Part shown: positions 12,800 to 26,033 of the stretch, one piece after another
Layout of the letters: each line of letters opens with the position of its first letter
How positions within the stretch are numbered: position 1 is the stretch's first letter
Assembly (NCBI RefSeq): GCF_048128805.1
Contig: NC_136012.1
Span: 11,655,725-11,719,724, forward strand
Direction of reading: 5' to 3'
Length of the DNA stretch: 64,000 nt
DNA from: Centroberyx gerrardi
Taxonomy: Eukaryota; Chordata; Actinopteri; Beryciformes; Berycidae
Notes under the pieces: model-generated
The model's input: only the letters and a program-made list of their open reading frames with translations
Database searches by the model: none
What the model was told of the DNA's origin: nothing
Made by a program: the position numbers and the translations under genes

Positions 12800-13634
12800 G
12801 TAAGATGTATTTTCACGTTCACATCTCTTGCCTTGTCTTGATTGGTTGGAGAAGTTAGGCTACTTGAGCCATTCTGATTGGTTTCTGCAAGATTCCAGTT
12901 GTAGTTTTCCTATTTCTGTTTTGTTTCTCAGTGTGCAGCGTTGAAAACAATCATGCATTTATGGATTTGAGCTGCAAGTTTTTTTTTTTTGCATCACTCA
13001 ATGGTTGTCTATAGAAGTATGCGGAAGTTCCGCATACTTCGGAACTAGATAAAATATTGCCCTATTAACAGTTTGGCAATGTGTCTACTCAAGTTACATC
13101 TGTAGATTAGGTCGTGCAAACTTAGATTTTTGCAATATGGAGGAGAAGAAAATTGTTGAAGAAAATGCGTTGTGCATTATGTGGCGACGCGTGTTGCGTG
13201 GCGGTGGCTGTCTGCCAGTATGAAAAACCCAACCTCCTCTGTGTTGTGCAACTGTTTGGCAATGGATCATCAACACTCACATCCGTGTTCTACCTGCCTT
13301 TTATGATCACTTGTATCAGCGATGTTGTGCTTATGATCTTTAGTGTGTGTGTGTGGCGGCGGCGGGGGGGGGGTCTAATGCATAAAGCCTGGGGTCAGCA
13401 CCATACTTAACAACTTTGAGTGAACTATGAACTTAATTTATCCATGGAGACGCAGAACTTATCTGATCTAGGCCAAAGTTCAAATGTGCAAGCCAAATAT
13501 TGACGGAGGCGGTGCATGGAAAAGATGTTCCAAGGCAGTTGATATGGAGGAAAAAGGAACACTTCCTTCTACTCACTACAGTTTGACAGAGATTCTCATC
13601 ACCTGTGCAATCCCTTCTTCCTCTCCATTTCAGG

Positions 13635-15912
13635 ATGACTCATCAGTTCCCATCCCTCTCTCCGGAGCAGAAGAAGGAGCTCTCTGACATTGCTCAGAGG
13701 ATCGTCGCTCCAGGAAAGGGAATCCTGGCCGCAGATGAATCGACAGGTGAGTTTGATAACACTGAGCGGGAAGTAGTGGGGATGAGGAGTGACTTGCATG
13801 CATTTGTCCACAAAATGTAGATTTTTACAGAGTAGCTGGCATCTGAAACACTTTGTGGTGTCTTCTTCTTTCAAGGCACCATGGGAAAGCGTCTGCAGAA
13901 AATCAACGTGGAGAACAGCGAGGAGAACCGTCGCTACTTCCGTGACCTCCTCTTCTCTGTTGATCCCTCCATCTCCAACAGCGTGGGCGGGGTCATCTTC
14001 TTCCACGAGACGCTCTACCAGAAGTCAGACAGCGGCAAGCTCTTCCCCCAGGTCATCAAGGACAAGGGCATTGTTGTCGGCATCAAGGTGAGAAGACCAC
14101 AAACTTAACTGGCTGAGGCCAAATCCCAACTGAGTTTGATGTACTCCTATGGGCCTTCCATACTTTTGACCCCTCATGGATTTGTTTGGTTTTCTTGCTT
14201 CAGGTGGACAAGGGCACAGCTGGTTTAAACGGAACAGATGGAGAGACCACCACACAAGGTGAAAATGGATATTTCAACTAGGGTTGTCAAGTAAAATTCG
14301 AAGAGGAGTAAAAATCTGCTTAATTGACAAATCTATAACTTCCCTGCAAATTACTGCAATCCTGCAGAATAAGCGCTTAGAATTTTTCATGAAATAACCT
14401 GTTCAGTTCGAGGAGTTAATTCTTGACAACTTGTCAACAAAGCATTGGTCGCAAACAGAACTGATTTGTGGTCATTGAGACACACTGGACTACTACCATA
14501 GCATACAAGCACCTATTTCTTTGTATTCCTCTGCAGGTCTTGATGGCCTCTCAGAGCGCTGTGCTCAGTACAAGAAGGATGGTTGCGACTTTGCCAAGTG
14601 GAGGTGTGTGCTCAAGATCTCAGATGGCTGCCCATCAGCTCTTGCCATTGCAGAAAACGCCAATGTCCTTGCCAGATATGCCAGTATCTGCCAACAGGTG
14701 TGTGTTTGGCCATATTATTCACAGCATTAACTTGGTCAATATGTTGCCTGTTTTGTGTTCCCTTTTTTTAGAAAGTCGCTCACCTTTTTTTTTTTTTTTT
14801 AATATAATAATCTACCCCACCAGAATGGCTTGGTGCCCATTGTGGAGCCAGAGATCCTGCCTGACGGAGACCACGACCTGCAGCGCTGCCAGTACGTCAC
14901 AGAAAAGGTTTGTTCACCAGCTCCGGCTTGAGAGGTCAACCGAATGCCAAGGCCACAAGAAGAAAAGAATTCAACAGTATTTTCCCACAAGATAAAATGG
15001 GTCGTTACTTGTTCCAATTTGGAGGAATGTGTACCACTAAACCTCCCTGTTCCTTCCCAGGTTCTGGCTGCTGTGTACAAGGCTCTGTCCGATCACCACG
15101 TCTACCTGGAGGGAACCCTGCTGAAGCCCAACATGGTCACTGCTGGACACTCCTGCCCCAAGAAGTTCACCCCCCAGGAGGTGGGCATGGCCACAGTGAG
15201 CGCTCTGAGGCGCACCGTCCCTGCCGCCGTGCCCGGTGAGTGTATTCCCCTCATGATGCCTGAGGCTGTCTCTACCCACCAGAGTTTAAGCAGCCTTATT
15301 TGGGACGATGTACAAGATAAGTAACGTGGTGTTCTTCCTCGCCTTTTTTCCAGGCGTCTGCTTCCTGTCCGGAGGCCAGAGCGAGGAGGAGGCCTCCCTC
15401 AACCTGAACGCCATCAACCAGGTGCCCCTCCACCGCCCCTGGAAGCTGACCTTCTCGTATGGCCGTGCACTCCAGGCCTCCGCCCTTGCTGCCTGGCAGG
15501 GCAAAGCTGCCAACAAGACTGCTGCACAGGACGCTTTCTGCACCAGAGCAAAGGTGAGGCTGGAGGAGGGCATGAATGATGACGACTAATAGTGAATGAC
15601 TCTATCAATTTGTAGTTATGGGCTGTGCATGGAGCTGGGTATTAAGAATTGATTCTTATCTTTGCATTACCCAACTTGATACTGATTTGGTAAATTATTA
15701 CTTCTGAAAACCTTTTGTCGCTTTCCTCTTGCCTTTATGTTGCCCAAGTAACTTGGCTGATTATTAACACTTAGTTTGACTTTGCCCTAACTTTCCCTCT
15801 CTGTTGGCCTCTTCAGATCAATGGCCTGGCTTCCAAAGGAGAGTACAAACCCACTGGCTCAGCTGACCAGTCCTCCATGAAGTCCCTGTACACTGCCAGC
15901 TATGTGTATTAA
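13635..15912 (+). CDS. aldob: Fructose-bisphosphate aldolase B
   Basis: Class I aldolase that splits fructose-1,6-bisphosphate and fructose-1-phosphate in glycolysis, gluconeogenesis and fructose use; cytosolic homotetramer. Eight coding exons: 13635-13746, 13876-14087, 14204-14258, 14537-14697, 14824-14907, 15061-15235, 15354-15553, 15817-15912. Lengths 212/55/161/84/175/200 match the conserved vertebrate aldolase exon pattern, and the product is 364 aa, the family's normal size. Active-site residues are in place: Asp34, Lys147, Glu188 (PIVEPE), Schiff-base Lys230 in [14 protein letters not shown], and the C-terminal Tyr364 needed for full activity. The start follows the exon-2 acceptor (TTTCAG, then G-ATG). 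AATAAA signals occur at 15936 and 16071. Isozyme B is called from overall likeness to fish aldolase B and from the rnf20 neighbour; A or C is less likely. Confidence 0.96.
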
Positions 15913-16070
15913 ATACTGAACATTAAAGCCAAAAAAATAAATGCACACGGACCAAATATGACTACAGGAAATGATTCTGCTGGGTGTCGTCCTTCCCTGC
16001 ACTGGCAACACCGGGGGGGGGAAGAAGTCGACTAAAATGTTTGACTACTTGTTTATGTCTACCGAATGGA

Positions 16071-16076
16071 AATAAA
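16071..16076 (+). terminator. aldob polyadenylation signal
   Basis: AATAAA about 160 bases after the stop codon, followed by a GT-rich stretch. A second AATAAA at 15936-15941 could give a shorter transcript. Confidence 0.6.
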
Positions 16077-16095
16077 TGAACTGTGAACAAAATGT

Positions 16096-16700
16096 TGGTG
16101 TCATTGCTTTTTAGAGTGCTTTGGGATGTTATGAAATTGGAGCATCTGGGTACATGTGGTGTCACAATTTTGAAAGCGGCATGATGGTCAAACATACCTC
16201 TGTTAAAACCTGGAAAATGACACGCTTTAAAGAAATTTTACAGGAATAAAGTTTGCGTAGGGAGAGGTGGGACACCTTTGGGCCTGGCTGGATAGGTGTC
16301 ACAGATGGGTCTCTTTGTTTTTTTTGTTTTTTCCCTCAAACTGCTGAGTGAAGCTAAGGGAGGGGGGGGGGGGGGGGGGGGGGAAGCTTTCAGGATTGCC
16401 ACACGCATGGAGCAGGTGGTAGTTCCTCTTTCAACGAACCTGATGGAGCACATGCACATCAGAAGTGGAAGTCACAACGGGATATCCTACACATGGCACT
16501 ACATTTTGAATCTGGTGCTTTATGAGAGCCTTATGAGTTCTACTGAAATTCTCACAGGCTTCAGACCCACAAGTGCCTGCATTAGAAATGGGATCTGAAT
16601 GGGTACAATGATCACCTTGTTGCCCAAGCAGGTGCAAACAAACAAAAAACAACAAACAACATAAAAAAAACTCAACAAATGCATTTGGTTCAATGATGCA
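16096..16700. other. Intergenic, convergent 3' ends of aldob and ms4a-like gene
   Basis: Contains a run of 22 G at 16362-16383 and an AC-rich stretch after 16630. TTTATT at 16701-16706 is a minus-strand AATAAA and may end the ms4a-like transcript. No gene seen. Confidence 0.5.
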
Positions 16701-16950
16701 TTTATTTTCAGATCAGCCAATTCCAAATTACTGCACTCAAATGTGTTTGAAGGTTAGCATACAGTTAGTGAAAAATACCATAGGCTGCAGCTGAGCTATG
16801 CTGCCACTTGGTGGGGCAGCACACACACACACATATAACATCTGATGTTACACTAGCCTACATACATTCTTATGTTGTAGAGCAGGTCTTTATAGTGTAG
16901 CTGCACTGCAGAACATTGCAGGACAGGACTAAGGCTAGTTATTGTAGAAC

Positions 16951-17192
16951 AGCGGTGGAAAGAGTACTAAATCTGCTTAAGTGAAGGTAAAAAGTATCTC
17001 ATTTAAAATGTACTCAGAGGAAAAGTTACTGAGTTACCTTTTAGAAAAGAGAACATTGCTATATATCATATATAATACTTCAGTAAAAACATCTTCAATA
17101 AGAGTAAAAATACTGACTTACTCAAAAAAGTACAAGTACACAAGAAAGCTACTCAGTTACAGTAACATGAGTAAATGTAGTTACTTCCACCC
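16951..17192 (+). mobile_element. Miniature DNA element (copy 1) in 3'UTR of ms4a-like gene
   Basis: Begins GGTGGAAAGAGTACT and ends AGTTACTTCCACC, giving short inverted ends GGTGGAA/TTCCACC. Its body shares TACTCAGA..AAAGTTACTGAGTTAC..TTTTAGAAAAGAGAAC with the minus strand of 25011-25498, so both are copies of one family in opposite orientation. This copy is half the length and probably internally deleted. No exact target duplication found. It would be transcribed as part of the 3'UTR of the flanking gene. Confidence 0.65.
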
Positions 17193-17223
17193 TTGTTGTA
17201 GGATGTAGTGTAACCGGCTGGTC

Positions 17224-17995
17224 TCAGGTTGATGCTGTGTTGCTCCGGGCCGGCAGGGCATGCTGGACCAAGACCTGTCCAACATATGGAGCACAACAGG
17301 AAAGGAACAAAATGAGGAAGATGATGACTGCAGCACAGTGAGTAAATAATATGAAATGGCAAATGTCATTGTGGAGTTGGATCCAGTCAGCAACTCTCTT
17401 GCTGAATTCAAACTGAAGTGCCGTGTTTGCTGTGTTTAGTTTCAAGAGATAACTAGGTTTTCAGACTGTCATGATACTTGGGAAAGCTTATACATAAGAT
17501 TTTCCTTTTCTTCCATTTCTCCCTTTAATTGGTTTTGGTTGCATTTGGATTTTCTGCATTGTTTTACCTTCTTTATGTGATTCTGACTTTACTCTGACTT
17601 TGCACATTGTTGTATGTTGTTGTTCTGCAACTTTTATGTTTGTCTTGTTGTTGCTTCCTTGGCCAGGTGTCCCATGAAATGGTTAGTGTTAAGTTAGGGA
17701 TTCTTAATCTCAGCCTGACTAATCTGGTACACATAAAATAACATTTTAATAACAATAAAAATAGATTTAGTGAGATGTATTACCTGAGTATTTGTGGATT
17801 TCAGGGCTAATCGTGCCATGGCAGACAAGAAGATGAGAAGCGCTGACACACACACAGAGGAAATGAACAATATGGCTTCAATAGAAAGAAGCTGTTCCTG
17901 AGAGAGAGTGAAAGACAAAAAAAGTTTAATTGCCCAGAACTGGCTTCCGCCTCACCCAATACCCCAGGCCCTTTCCTTCTGGGACAACTGTCAAC

Positions 17996-18032
<37 letters not shown>

Positions 18033-18228
18033 TTTTTATGTGCCAAATATGCGCCATAACTCACAAAACTGTTGTAGGTCCACTCCTCATCTATGTAGGG
18101 GCCGTACAAGAACCTGAAATGGCTGAGTTCGATGAGACAGACTATCCTGTAGCCAATAGAGACCAGGATGCCCAAGAGGGAAACTACATACATGGCCAAA
18201 CACACCGTCACCTGGGGGAGTTTAAGTG

Positions 18229-18270
<42 letters not shown>

Positions 18271-19251
18271 TGTGTGTGTGAGTCGGTGGGCTTGTCCATA
18301 AATGTGTCTTTCAGTCCACTGTTACAATACAATACAATACAATACAATACAATACAATATACTTTATTGTCCCTGTGGGGAAATTTGTCTTGGACTCAAA
18401 TGCTGCACATATATAACCGCCTCCATAGTAGTAATAGTAAAAAACAACAACGTTGAACATTAAAGCTAGAGCGTAACCTACCATTCTCTTGGATGGATGT
18501 AACCCAGTGTAGATAGAGAGGTTTCCAGAGATGAGAAACTGTCAGAAAAACAGAACAGATCACTCTCCTCTTCCATTCAACCAAAATGACAACAACAAAT
18601 TACCTTTACTGACTTTTTTAATGATCTACTCTTCAACTCAAGTAATCTCCAAGACAAATGCTTTCACTTGTACATTGAGAAATATATTAATAAAAAATAC
18701 AACCCATTATTTCAGCATGTTTTTCCACCTCTGACGGTAGTGAATCAGCATCTAACTGCTAACCAGCCGAATGTTCTGTACCAGAGCCCCCTGCCAGAAG
18801 GGGATGTAGATCCGGGATGAGTTTTCACGCCTTTCTCGCGCCAGCTGAAACCCCATCAGGAGCTCTGCACAGCCAAAGATCAGGACCACAACCTGGGCAG
18901 GAGGGGGCATGAGGAGGTGGATGGTGGAACCAAAGTAAATAGGAATAATGTAGAATGTACCTCCTCTCTGTGTACATGTTACCCACACTGGGCGATGTCT
19001 TTCTATTTTGAATACAGGATGTACATTTGACCACTTCTATGATGTCAATACTAATGTAAATCACCAACTATAACATTGCCTATTATCCCATTTCTATGTT
19101 GGATTGTGTAAGGTGTTACCCCAAGAATCTGTGGCTCCCCTCTGATGAATCGATGCAGAGGCTTGCTGGACAACAGTACCACGTTTTCCGTCTCCTGAGT
19201 CCCATCTTTCCCTCTCGTCCTCCCTCTAGCTGTCGGCTCAGTATCCTCCAT
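17224..19251 (-). CDS. MS4A (CD20-like) four-pass membrane protein
   Basis: Membrane-spanning 4-domain subfamily A member; relatives include CD20 and the Fc-epsilon-RI beta chain and act in the plasma membrane. Exons: 19120-19251 (start MEDTEP), 18782-18892, 18482-18538, 18065-18211, 17784-17897, 17224-17274 (stop TGA at 17224-17226). All introns are phase 0, as usual for this family, and the product is 203 aa. The hallmark FIRGEPQILG precedes the first membrane segment (VVVLIFGCAELLMGF). The second follows as FWQGAL joined to FLISGNLSIYTGL, the third is CLAMYVVSLLGILVSIGY, the fourth AILFISSVCVSALLIFLSAM. A 35-residue loop after TM3 (HFRFLYGPYIDEEW) would be outside the cell. An in-frame upstream ATG at 19333-19335 is possible, but an acceptor-like site at 19266-19268 favours the shorter start. 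The exact orthologue cannot be named. Confidence 0.85.
17997..18031 (+). repeat. (TG)n microsatellite
   Basis: About 17 TG units in an intron of the ms4a-like gene. Confidence 0.9.
18233..18268 (+). repeat. (GA)n microsatellite
   Basis: GA tract running into a short GT tract; on the minus strand it is a CT-rich tract about 20 bases upstream of the acceptor of exon 18065-18211. Confidence 0.85.
18328..18395 (+). repeat. (AATAC)n plus retroelement-tail motif
   Basis: Seven or so AATAC units are followed by ACTTTATTGTCCCTGTGGGG and AAATTTGTC, a tail seen on many teleost non-LTR elements. It lies in an intron of the ms4a-like gene. Confidence 0.55.
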
Positions 19252-19269
19252 TGTCAGAAAATCCACTGG

Positions 19270-21056
19270 GTTTGGTCTTGGGAGGAGACGGAACGAATTA
19301 ATCGAAGCAGATTTATGTCCACCCTTCGACAGCATAGACTGTGTACCGTGAATCTATGCAGTTTAGGGAGACAAAATGACTGTGGTGTGGTAGAATTACC
19401 TCGGTATTGGAGGAAAGGGTTAAAGAACAAAGTCAAAGAACGTAGAGATATACAGAAAAACATGCAGTGACCCACCTTGCTTTAGTTTTTCATGCAGAGA
19501 AAAGGACTGCGAATGAGAAGAGAAGGGGGACTTTGGGGGTGGGAGAAGGAAGTAGGGAAATTTGAGATTTGTGTTTTTTTTTTCTTTAAAGGGAGGGGCT
19601 GAACACTGTTTACATGATAACGGCTGAGACTGTTCCTCAATAAAATGCTCACCAAGTCATATTTCAAATACATTTTAACACACCAACATGAAAGAATACT
19701 CTTTTTTCCTACTTGTTTCTTGTATCCAGCTCCAACAGGGTTACTAATGATAAAAGTGTATGTAAAAGTGTATGAAAGCTGCTTCTGGAAAAGCCCACTG
19801 AGATATGCATGGAACAGGAAGACAGGAAGACTGTTTCTCATCATCATGAAGCAGTTTATTGTCCGTTGTGGCTTTTGAGCAAACAAAAGAGGGAGGGCGG
19901 GATAAGGAGAAAACACAGAATTGAGCAATTTGACATACTTGGTGAGAACAGAGTACACGCTACAGCAAAACACTAAACATGCATCACTGAAAAGAGCAAG
20001 CTTCTGACTTGTATGCTTGTCTTATATGTAGAAAACACATGGAAAAGAAATTGAAAAACAGTATATCATTGGCACAATACATATCTTTTCATTGCATTTC
20101 AGTTATATTTGCCATTGTCCAGGCAGCATAAGCGTAAGTAATCGTAATTTGTAAATCTGAAAATGTGAAATATTAACACTGCAACCAGATAAAAGTCTCC
20201 AACACTCCAGAGTGCACAAAGTGAAACAGCTTCTTAGCAGTGCAGAAGAGTTATTCTTGAATTTATTATTATTATTCTTGACATGGAGGCATCGCGTCTC
20301 CTACAACATGATACTCCAAATGCCAAAGCCCAGGCACTTGTGCCAAGGTGAGGTCTTATTCAGGAGGGTCTGTCCTTTAGCAAAGCTGCAGTCAGTTCAA
20401 ACGACATGTTTTGTAATTCAACCTCCATCTGGCAGACTATAATATTATGATTTACTGTAAGGAAACTCACAATGACCTTTCATTTAAAGTAACCTTTGGC
20501 TGCCACTTTTTGCCCTCCATGCAATGAGGTTACCGATCACACTGCCAAGTTTTTCCAAAAGGTCACAGTCATGCAGACATCAGACATCACATCTCAGTTA
20601 CAGTCACAACTCTTTGGTAAGAGTTGGGTTAGCACCAGTGAAAGTGGTCTAGTCTGTCTTAACCTCTCTTATCTCCTCCCAAAATGCCCCTGACATTTTG
20701 CTTTGCTATGTGCACACAGTTATTCAAACAATACTGTATTTTGCTGGGTAATGAATGTAGAGAAGAGGCTGACACCTTTTTTCTGTTTAAAATTTAAAGA
20801 GCACTGCAGTGCTGACAGAATTGTTTGGACTCACAGGTAATGTAACTAATCATAATACATTGATCCTTTTATATGGTCCCAAAATGCCGACAGAAATAAA
20901 ATTCAAATGTTGGTTTTTTTGTTCTTGTGGTGAAATTAACCTTTTACATTCATAATGACTAGCGAAGGTGAACATTAAAGGAGTTAGGAGGTTTGAAATA
21001 AACATAATATAGCTCTGTAACATCTTTAACAACATCATCCCTATTCTGCGTTCTGC
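19270..21056. other. Region between ms4a-like 5' end and carns1 stop
   Basis: No coding exon recognised. Part is probably the carns1 3'UTR (minus strand); minus-strand AATAAA signals (TTTATT on plus) occur at 20262-20267 and 19855-19860, and the true end cannot be chosen. The open frames here lack domains. Confidence 0.4.
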
Positions 21057-24000
21057 TTAAATGAAATGAGACAGGAAGTATACCAGGTCATAGCGTGGCG
21101 GGCAGTGCAACCCCAAGCCCTGGCAGAGGGCCAGAAGTCGCTGGCAGGCGTTCTCCCCGCTGCGGTTGTCCCACACCCCCACGTTACAGAACGGCTCCTC
21201 GTACTCTCCGGAGATCAGTTCATCGTCAGCAGCCAGCTCATTGAGCCACAGCGCTCCCTCCTGGTGCAGGCTGCGCAGACGCTCGGGGCTGGCGGTGCTC
21301 CTCAAGGCCTGAAGGTGCTGCGACACCACGCACATCACCCCCGCAAAGTGGCCCCTAGCGGGCAGGTCCGTGGCCGAGGGAAGGCGGGGCCGCATGCCGC
21401 ACGCCACCATGAAGGCCGCCATGAGAATATCCACGCCGTACAGCTGCAGGATCCAGTCCCGCAGGTAGAAGCCGCCCATGCGTGCGTTGATCTCAATGAG
21501 GCGCGGGCCCAGCTTGGTCATCTTCAGCTCCACATTGTAGACTCCGTCCCGCAGGCCGCAGCCCAGGCAGGCGTGGTGCGCCGCCCGGATCAGCTGGGCG
21601 CGCTTGTCCGGAGCCAGGCCCGACGGCATCTGAGCTGCCGTCTCGGTGAAGGTAGGGGCGCGGGTGGGGCCGTTGTCGGACACGAAGGCCCCCTCCAGCT
21701 GGCCGTCGAACAGCAGCAGGTCCACGTCGTGCTCGGTGCCACCCACGTACTCCATCAGGGTCATGGTGTTGCCCCAGCCCAGGCCGATACCTGGGTAGTC
21801 TGTCTCCTCTCTCAGGTCGCCTCCAATGCGTTCAAAATGCGCCAGGCTCTCTGTCAGGGAGCCCACTTTCCTGACGCCCACCGCTCCCGCTCCATACTCC
21901 AGTTTCATCACAGCGGGGAACCTGACCGCTCGGACACCTGCGGCCCCTGGCAGCCCCTGCCCTCCCTGGGCCGCTTTTTGCAGGTCCAGAGCGCTCTCCA
22001 CATGGAGGCAGGGAACTGCATAGGAACTGGGAGAGGGGGAGAGAAGAGGAACAGATGGAAGGAATGAACCTGAAGGCAGCGAGGAATGGGAAGGCAACAA
22101 GCGAGGGGAAGGAGCTGGTGAGGAGCAGGTGTTCTCAGGCTTGTCCGCAATGCCACTGAAGAGATTTCCTGCATCAAAATCAGCCAAGGCTCTCAAGCTG
22201 TCTCCTTCCACGCTGACCATCCCTCCTCTCAGTCCGTTCTTCACGTCGACCTGGCTATCCGCCTGGCCAGCGGGCAGCTCAGCAGTGACGGGCTGGGTCC
22301 CTGTGGACTGCAGCAGACCCAGGAGATGCAGGTGGGTGCGGCTCTTCTCCTTGGCGATGCAGATAGCCACGGGGTGCGGCCCTCTCAGTCCCAGCCTATC
22401 GCAGACTAGCGACGTCAGGACCACACAGTCATCCCAGAAGCACACGCAGCCGTCAGGATGAAGTCCAGAGGATGTCAGCCAATCACAGATGCGGACGCAG
22501 TGCTGGTCATCACGGCGGTGGTCCGGGAGGTCAGGCAGGGGCAAGAAGTGGTCCACCATTTTTGAGGCAAAGTGGTGTGGGTCGCTGTCCACCAGGAGTA
22601 TCTGATTTAAAATGGCAGCAAGCATGTCAGTTATCCTGCTTTTAATACATTGACCTCACTGAAATGCACCTGCACACATTTAGTAAATCTCTGAGACAGT
22701 CACCTTGAGTTTGTAGTGTTTGGCCGCTTCCCAGACAAACTTCTTACTGTAAGCTCCCGCTCCCACCACAAGCACCGTCTTCCCCTGCATCAGGAAGCAT
22801 TGTGAGCGAGTAAGCGGTGTGAGGAGGAGGGTACCCCGACAGGCCTCCATCTCACTGTCAGGTACCTCCTTTTCTATCCTTTGCTCTGGGAATGAGGAAT
22901 GGAGACAGAGGGATGGATGGAAGCCCAGGACAACTGGCTTGATGATGGAACTGTCAGATGTGAACAGCAGGTCCACTCCTAAGAGATGTGAAAATGTGAA
23001 AAACAGCTCCTTACAGCAAATAAGCTCACATCTGTAGAGGTTTTGGGGTAAAAATATAAAATCCTATTTTTTAGGTTTAGCATAGTTTTCATGCAACCAG
23101 AAAACTTTTCTAGGACAGCACTTTTTCATGAAAAGGCACAAGAAATGTAGTTTTCATCCATCGTTACATTACACATCAGAAGCACACAAACACACACACC
23201 TAGATTCAATCACACACCTATCATGTCAGTTTGAGCCCTGAGTCCACCACGGCTTTCAGAGGACATGCTTGACTCCTGTTGCATGATAACGCGGAGGCAG
23301 TCCAGGGCAGTGTTGGTTGCCAGGCGACGGATTGAGACAACCAAGGCAGGGTCGGTGAAACCGCACTCTGACAGGGTTGTCTCCAGGGACTGGCTCAGGG
23401 ACTGGTGGTGAGAGAGAGGGGTGTCAGATGCACCCACCCTACACACCAGCTGAGAGGGATCGAGAGAGAGAAAGAGAAAGAAAATGAATTTGCATATTGC
23501 ACATTATCTAACACATTGCACATTTACACACAAAAATAATGCTTATACCACTTTCCACGCAGAAACGTCACAGCACGTTCTTTTTATAAAAAAGAACGTG
23601 CTGTGAGGAAGCTGTGTGTAAATCCATGCATGCTTTACACCATGTGTACACAGACTTATGAGTCAGCTGAGCTGAAAGTGATATAGCAATTTGGCAAAGA
23701 GAAGGAATTTGGGCAACATTTTATTTGGAGCCTTAATCTTTTCAGCACACAATAGTATCCTATTATGTCTCAATAGAGTTGCATATAATAACATTTATAG
23801 ATGTGTTAACATCCTGTTTTCCTGAGTAAATAGGTTTACATGTTGCAACCCAAATCGTACAGTAATGTGGCAATAAAAATTATCAGATCATAAATTAAAC
23901 CTACTCATGTGTTATCAATCTGGCTATTATATAGTGGTGCATAATGGCTGTGAGCTGTGATCTGTGAATGATGCAAAGGCAGCTTTGGCACTGTTAGAGG

Positions 24001-25995
24001 ACGTTGCCTGATTTTCTGGCCCATGATGATAATTGGCATTTATGTCCAAACTAGGCTAAACAGGTGTCAATCTATTAATGGCTAACTGTGGGAGTGCGCA
24101 TTAGGCTTGTGCACATATGCACAGTTTCACGATGATTGTAATTTATAAAACAGAACAATGCACCATATAAGCAGGGTTTTATAAATCTGAAGAAAAGACT
24201 GCGTATGCATGTTTCCAATTTTGTGCATACACAGATTGTTAGTCTTGAATCTGCACAGAGTTTTATGCATCTGGCCTTTGATATGTACCTTGTAGAGGAG
24301 CGGGACGTTCTGAGGGGATCGAGTAACGATGGCACACATTCTGAAACACAGGTCTGGAATCTGAGACCTGCAATCTGGCACAACAGTTTTTATTTATAGT
24401 ACATTGCACAAAAAGACTTCAGTATGGTGTGCAATAGAGATAGGAAGATAATTGGAGAAATAGAAAAGGAGTTAAAGAGCCTCATATTAGCACATATTTA
24501 GGTGTTTACACTTCACTTACATTCCATAATATGAGACAATACAATAATGATTACTTCCCAGGCACACAAGTGGTCATTGTCTTTAAGGAATTTTTCTGTC
24601 TCTCAACTTACACTAATGCCTCCACTGAAAAACAATACAGAAGGCCACTAGCTGCGGCCATTCCTCTCACCGAAGCCCTCACCAGTGTGCTCTTCCAAAC
24701 CACGGGTCTGTACCCGGGCTCCAGACTTCAGTGGAGGGCAGCAGGCCTCCAGCAGGACGGCCTCCCCAGGCAGCAGGCCTGGCAGCAGCTGAGCCACTCT
24801 GGCCCAGACTTCCTCTCTGCTGCTCTGGGGGAAATAAACGGGGGCCGAGGCCGCTGCTGCTCGGCCCGCAAACCTGCCTCCACTGCACCTCAGAACCACC
24901 TGCATCAGGGCAAGGCAAAGCATTAGAACAAACCATTTCAATGTAATCATTACACTGATTTGTAGTTTTACAAAATTTGATTGCTGGAGGGAAACAGATG
25001 ATGTTTTAAGGGTAAAAGTAACTAATTACATTTACTCACGTTACTGTAATTAAGCAGCTTTTTTGTGTATTTGTCCTTTTTAGAGTATTTTTTAAAGTCA
25101 GTAATGTTACTTTTACTTAAGTACGTTTTTAAAACATTTTTTGAAGTATTGTACTTAGCTACATTTTAAATCACATCCATTACAGAGTACATATTCTGTT
25201 GGCTCTCCATAAGCCTCAGAAACTGGACCATCAGTCAGCAAAGAAGAGAAGAGTAATCTGGCTTTACTTTGTCTGTGCACTTTATTTTATAATTTCTATA
25301 TTTTACAATTAAAAGAATCTAGTTTGAAGTCCTCTCGTCCTTTTAGAATTGCATGGAAAAGACCAGCAAAGTTCTCTTTTCTAAAATGTAACTCAGTAAC
25401 TTTTAGTCTGAGTACATTTTAAATTAGCTACTTTTTACATTTACTTAAGTAGATTTTTACACCAGTACTTTTACTTAAGTAAGACATTCTAGTACTGATA
25501 ACAGCACAGCAGAATCGGACACACCTTGTCTGAGTGCCTCAGAGCCTCTGACTCCAGGAAGGAGTCCACCTTGTTTCTAATGGAGTTCAGGTCATCCTTC
25601 ACTGTCGCTCCCAGGTGCACCAGCTCCAGCACTCCCACGGTGCCTTCCTCTAGCATCGTGTGTCCCGAGGGCACCAGCAGGGCCAGGGTCGGGGGGGTAT
25701 GAATCTTAGCTTTCTGCAGCAGGAATCGAGCGGTCAGAACGTCGCCCCAAAACTTCCCCAGGGATCCAGAAGTTCCCATTGGGCAGTCCGCCTCACGGGT
25801 CACTTCCTCCGCAGAGTACGGGTCACATGAAAGGAAGTAGGTGACCGCGCGAGGGGGGTTGAAGCTAGTGAGGAAGGTGCGTCCCCCGAGGTCAAAGGTG
25901 ACAGCCTTGTGGACCAGGAGGGAGGAGGAGGAGCATGAGAGCCAGGAAGGAGAAAGGCACAGTAGGGCATCTCCTGGAGGGAGACGGGGGGGGGA

Positions 25996-26033
<38 letters not shown>

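Noticed and set aside
13599-14006. Minus-strand 135 aa open frame
   Set aside because: Antisense of aldob exons 2 and 3.
21066-22067. Plus-strand open frame of 333 aa
   Set aside because: Antisense of the GC-rich last exon of carns1; no domain, no start context.
24714-24899. Stronger-looking donor GTGAGG at about 24679 for the carns1 exon
   Set aside because: It gives the wrong phase for the next exon; the GTACAG donor at 24713 restores the expected PPLKSGAR-IPDLCFRMCAIV order.
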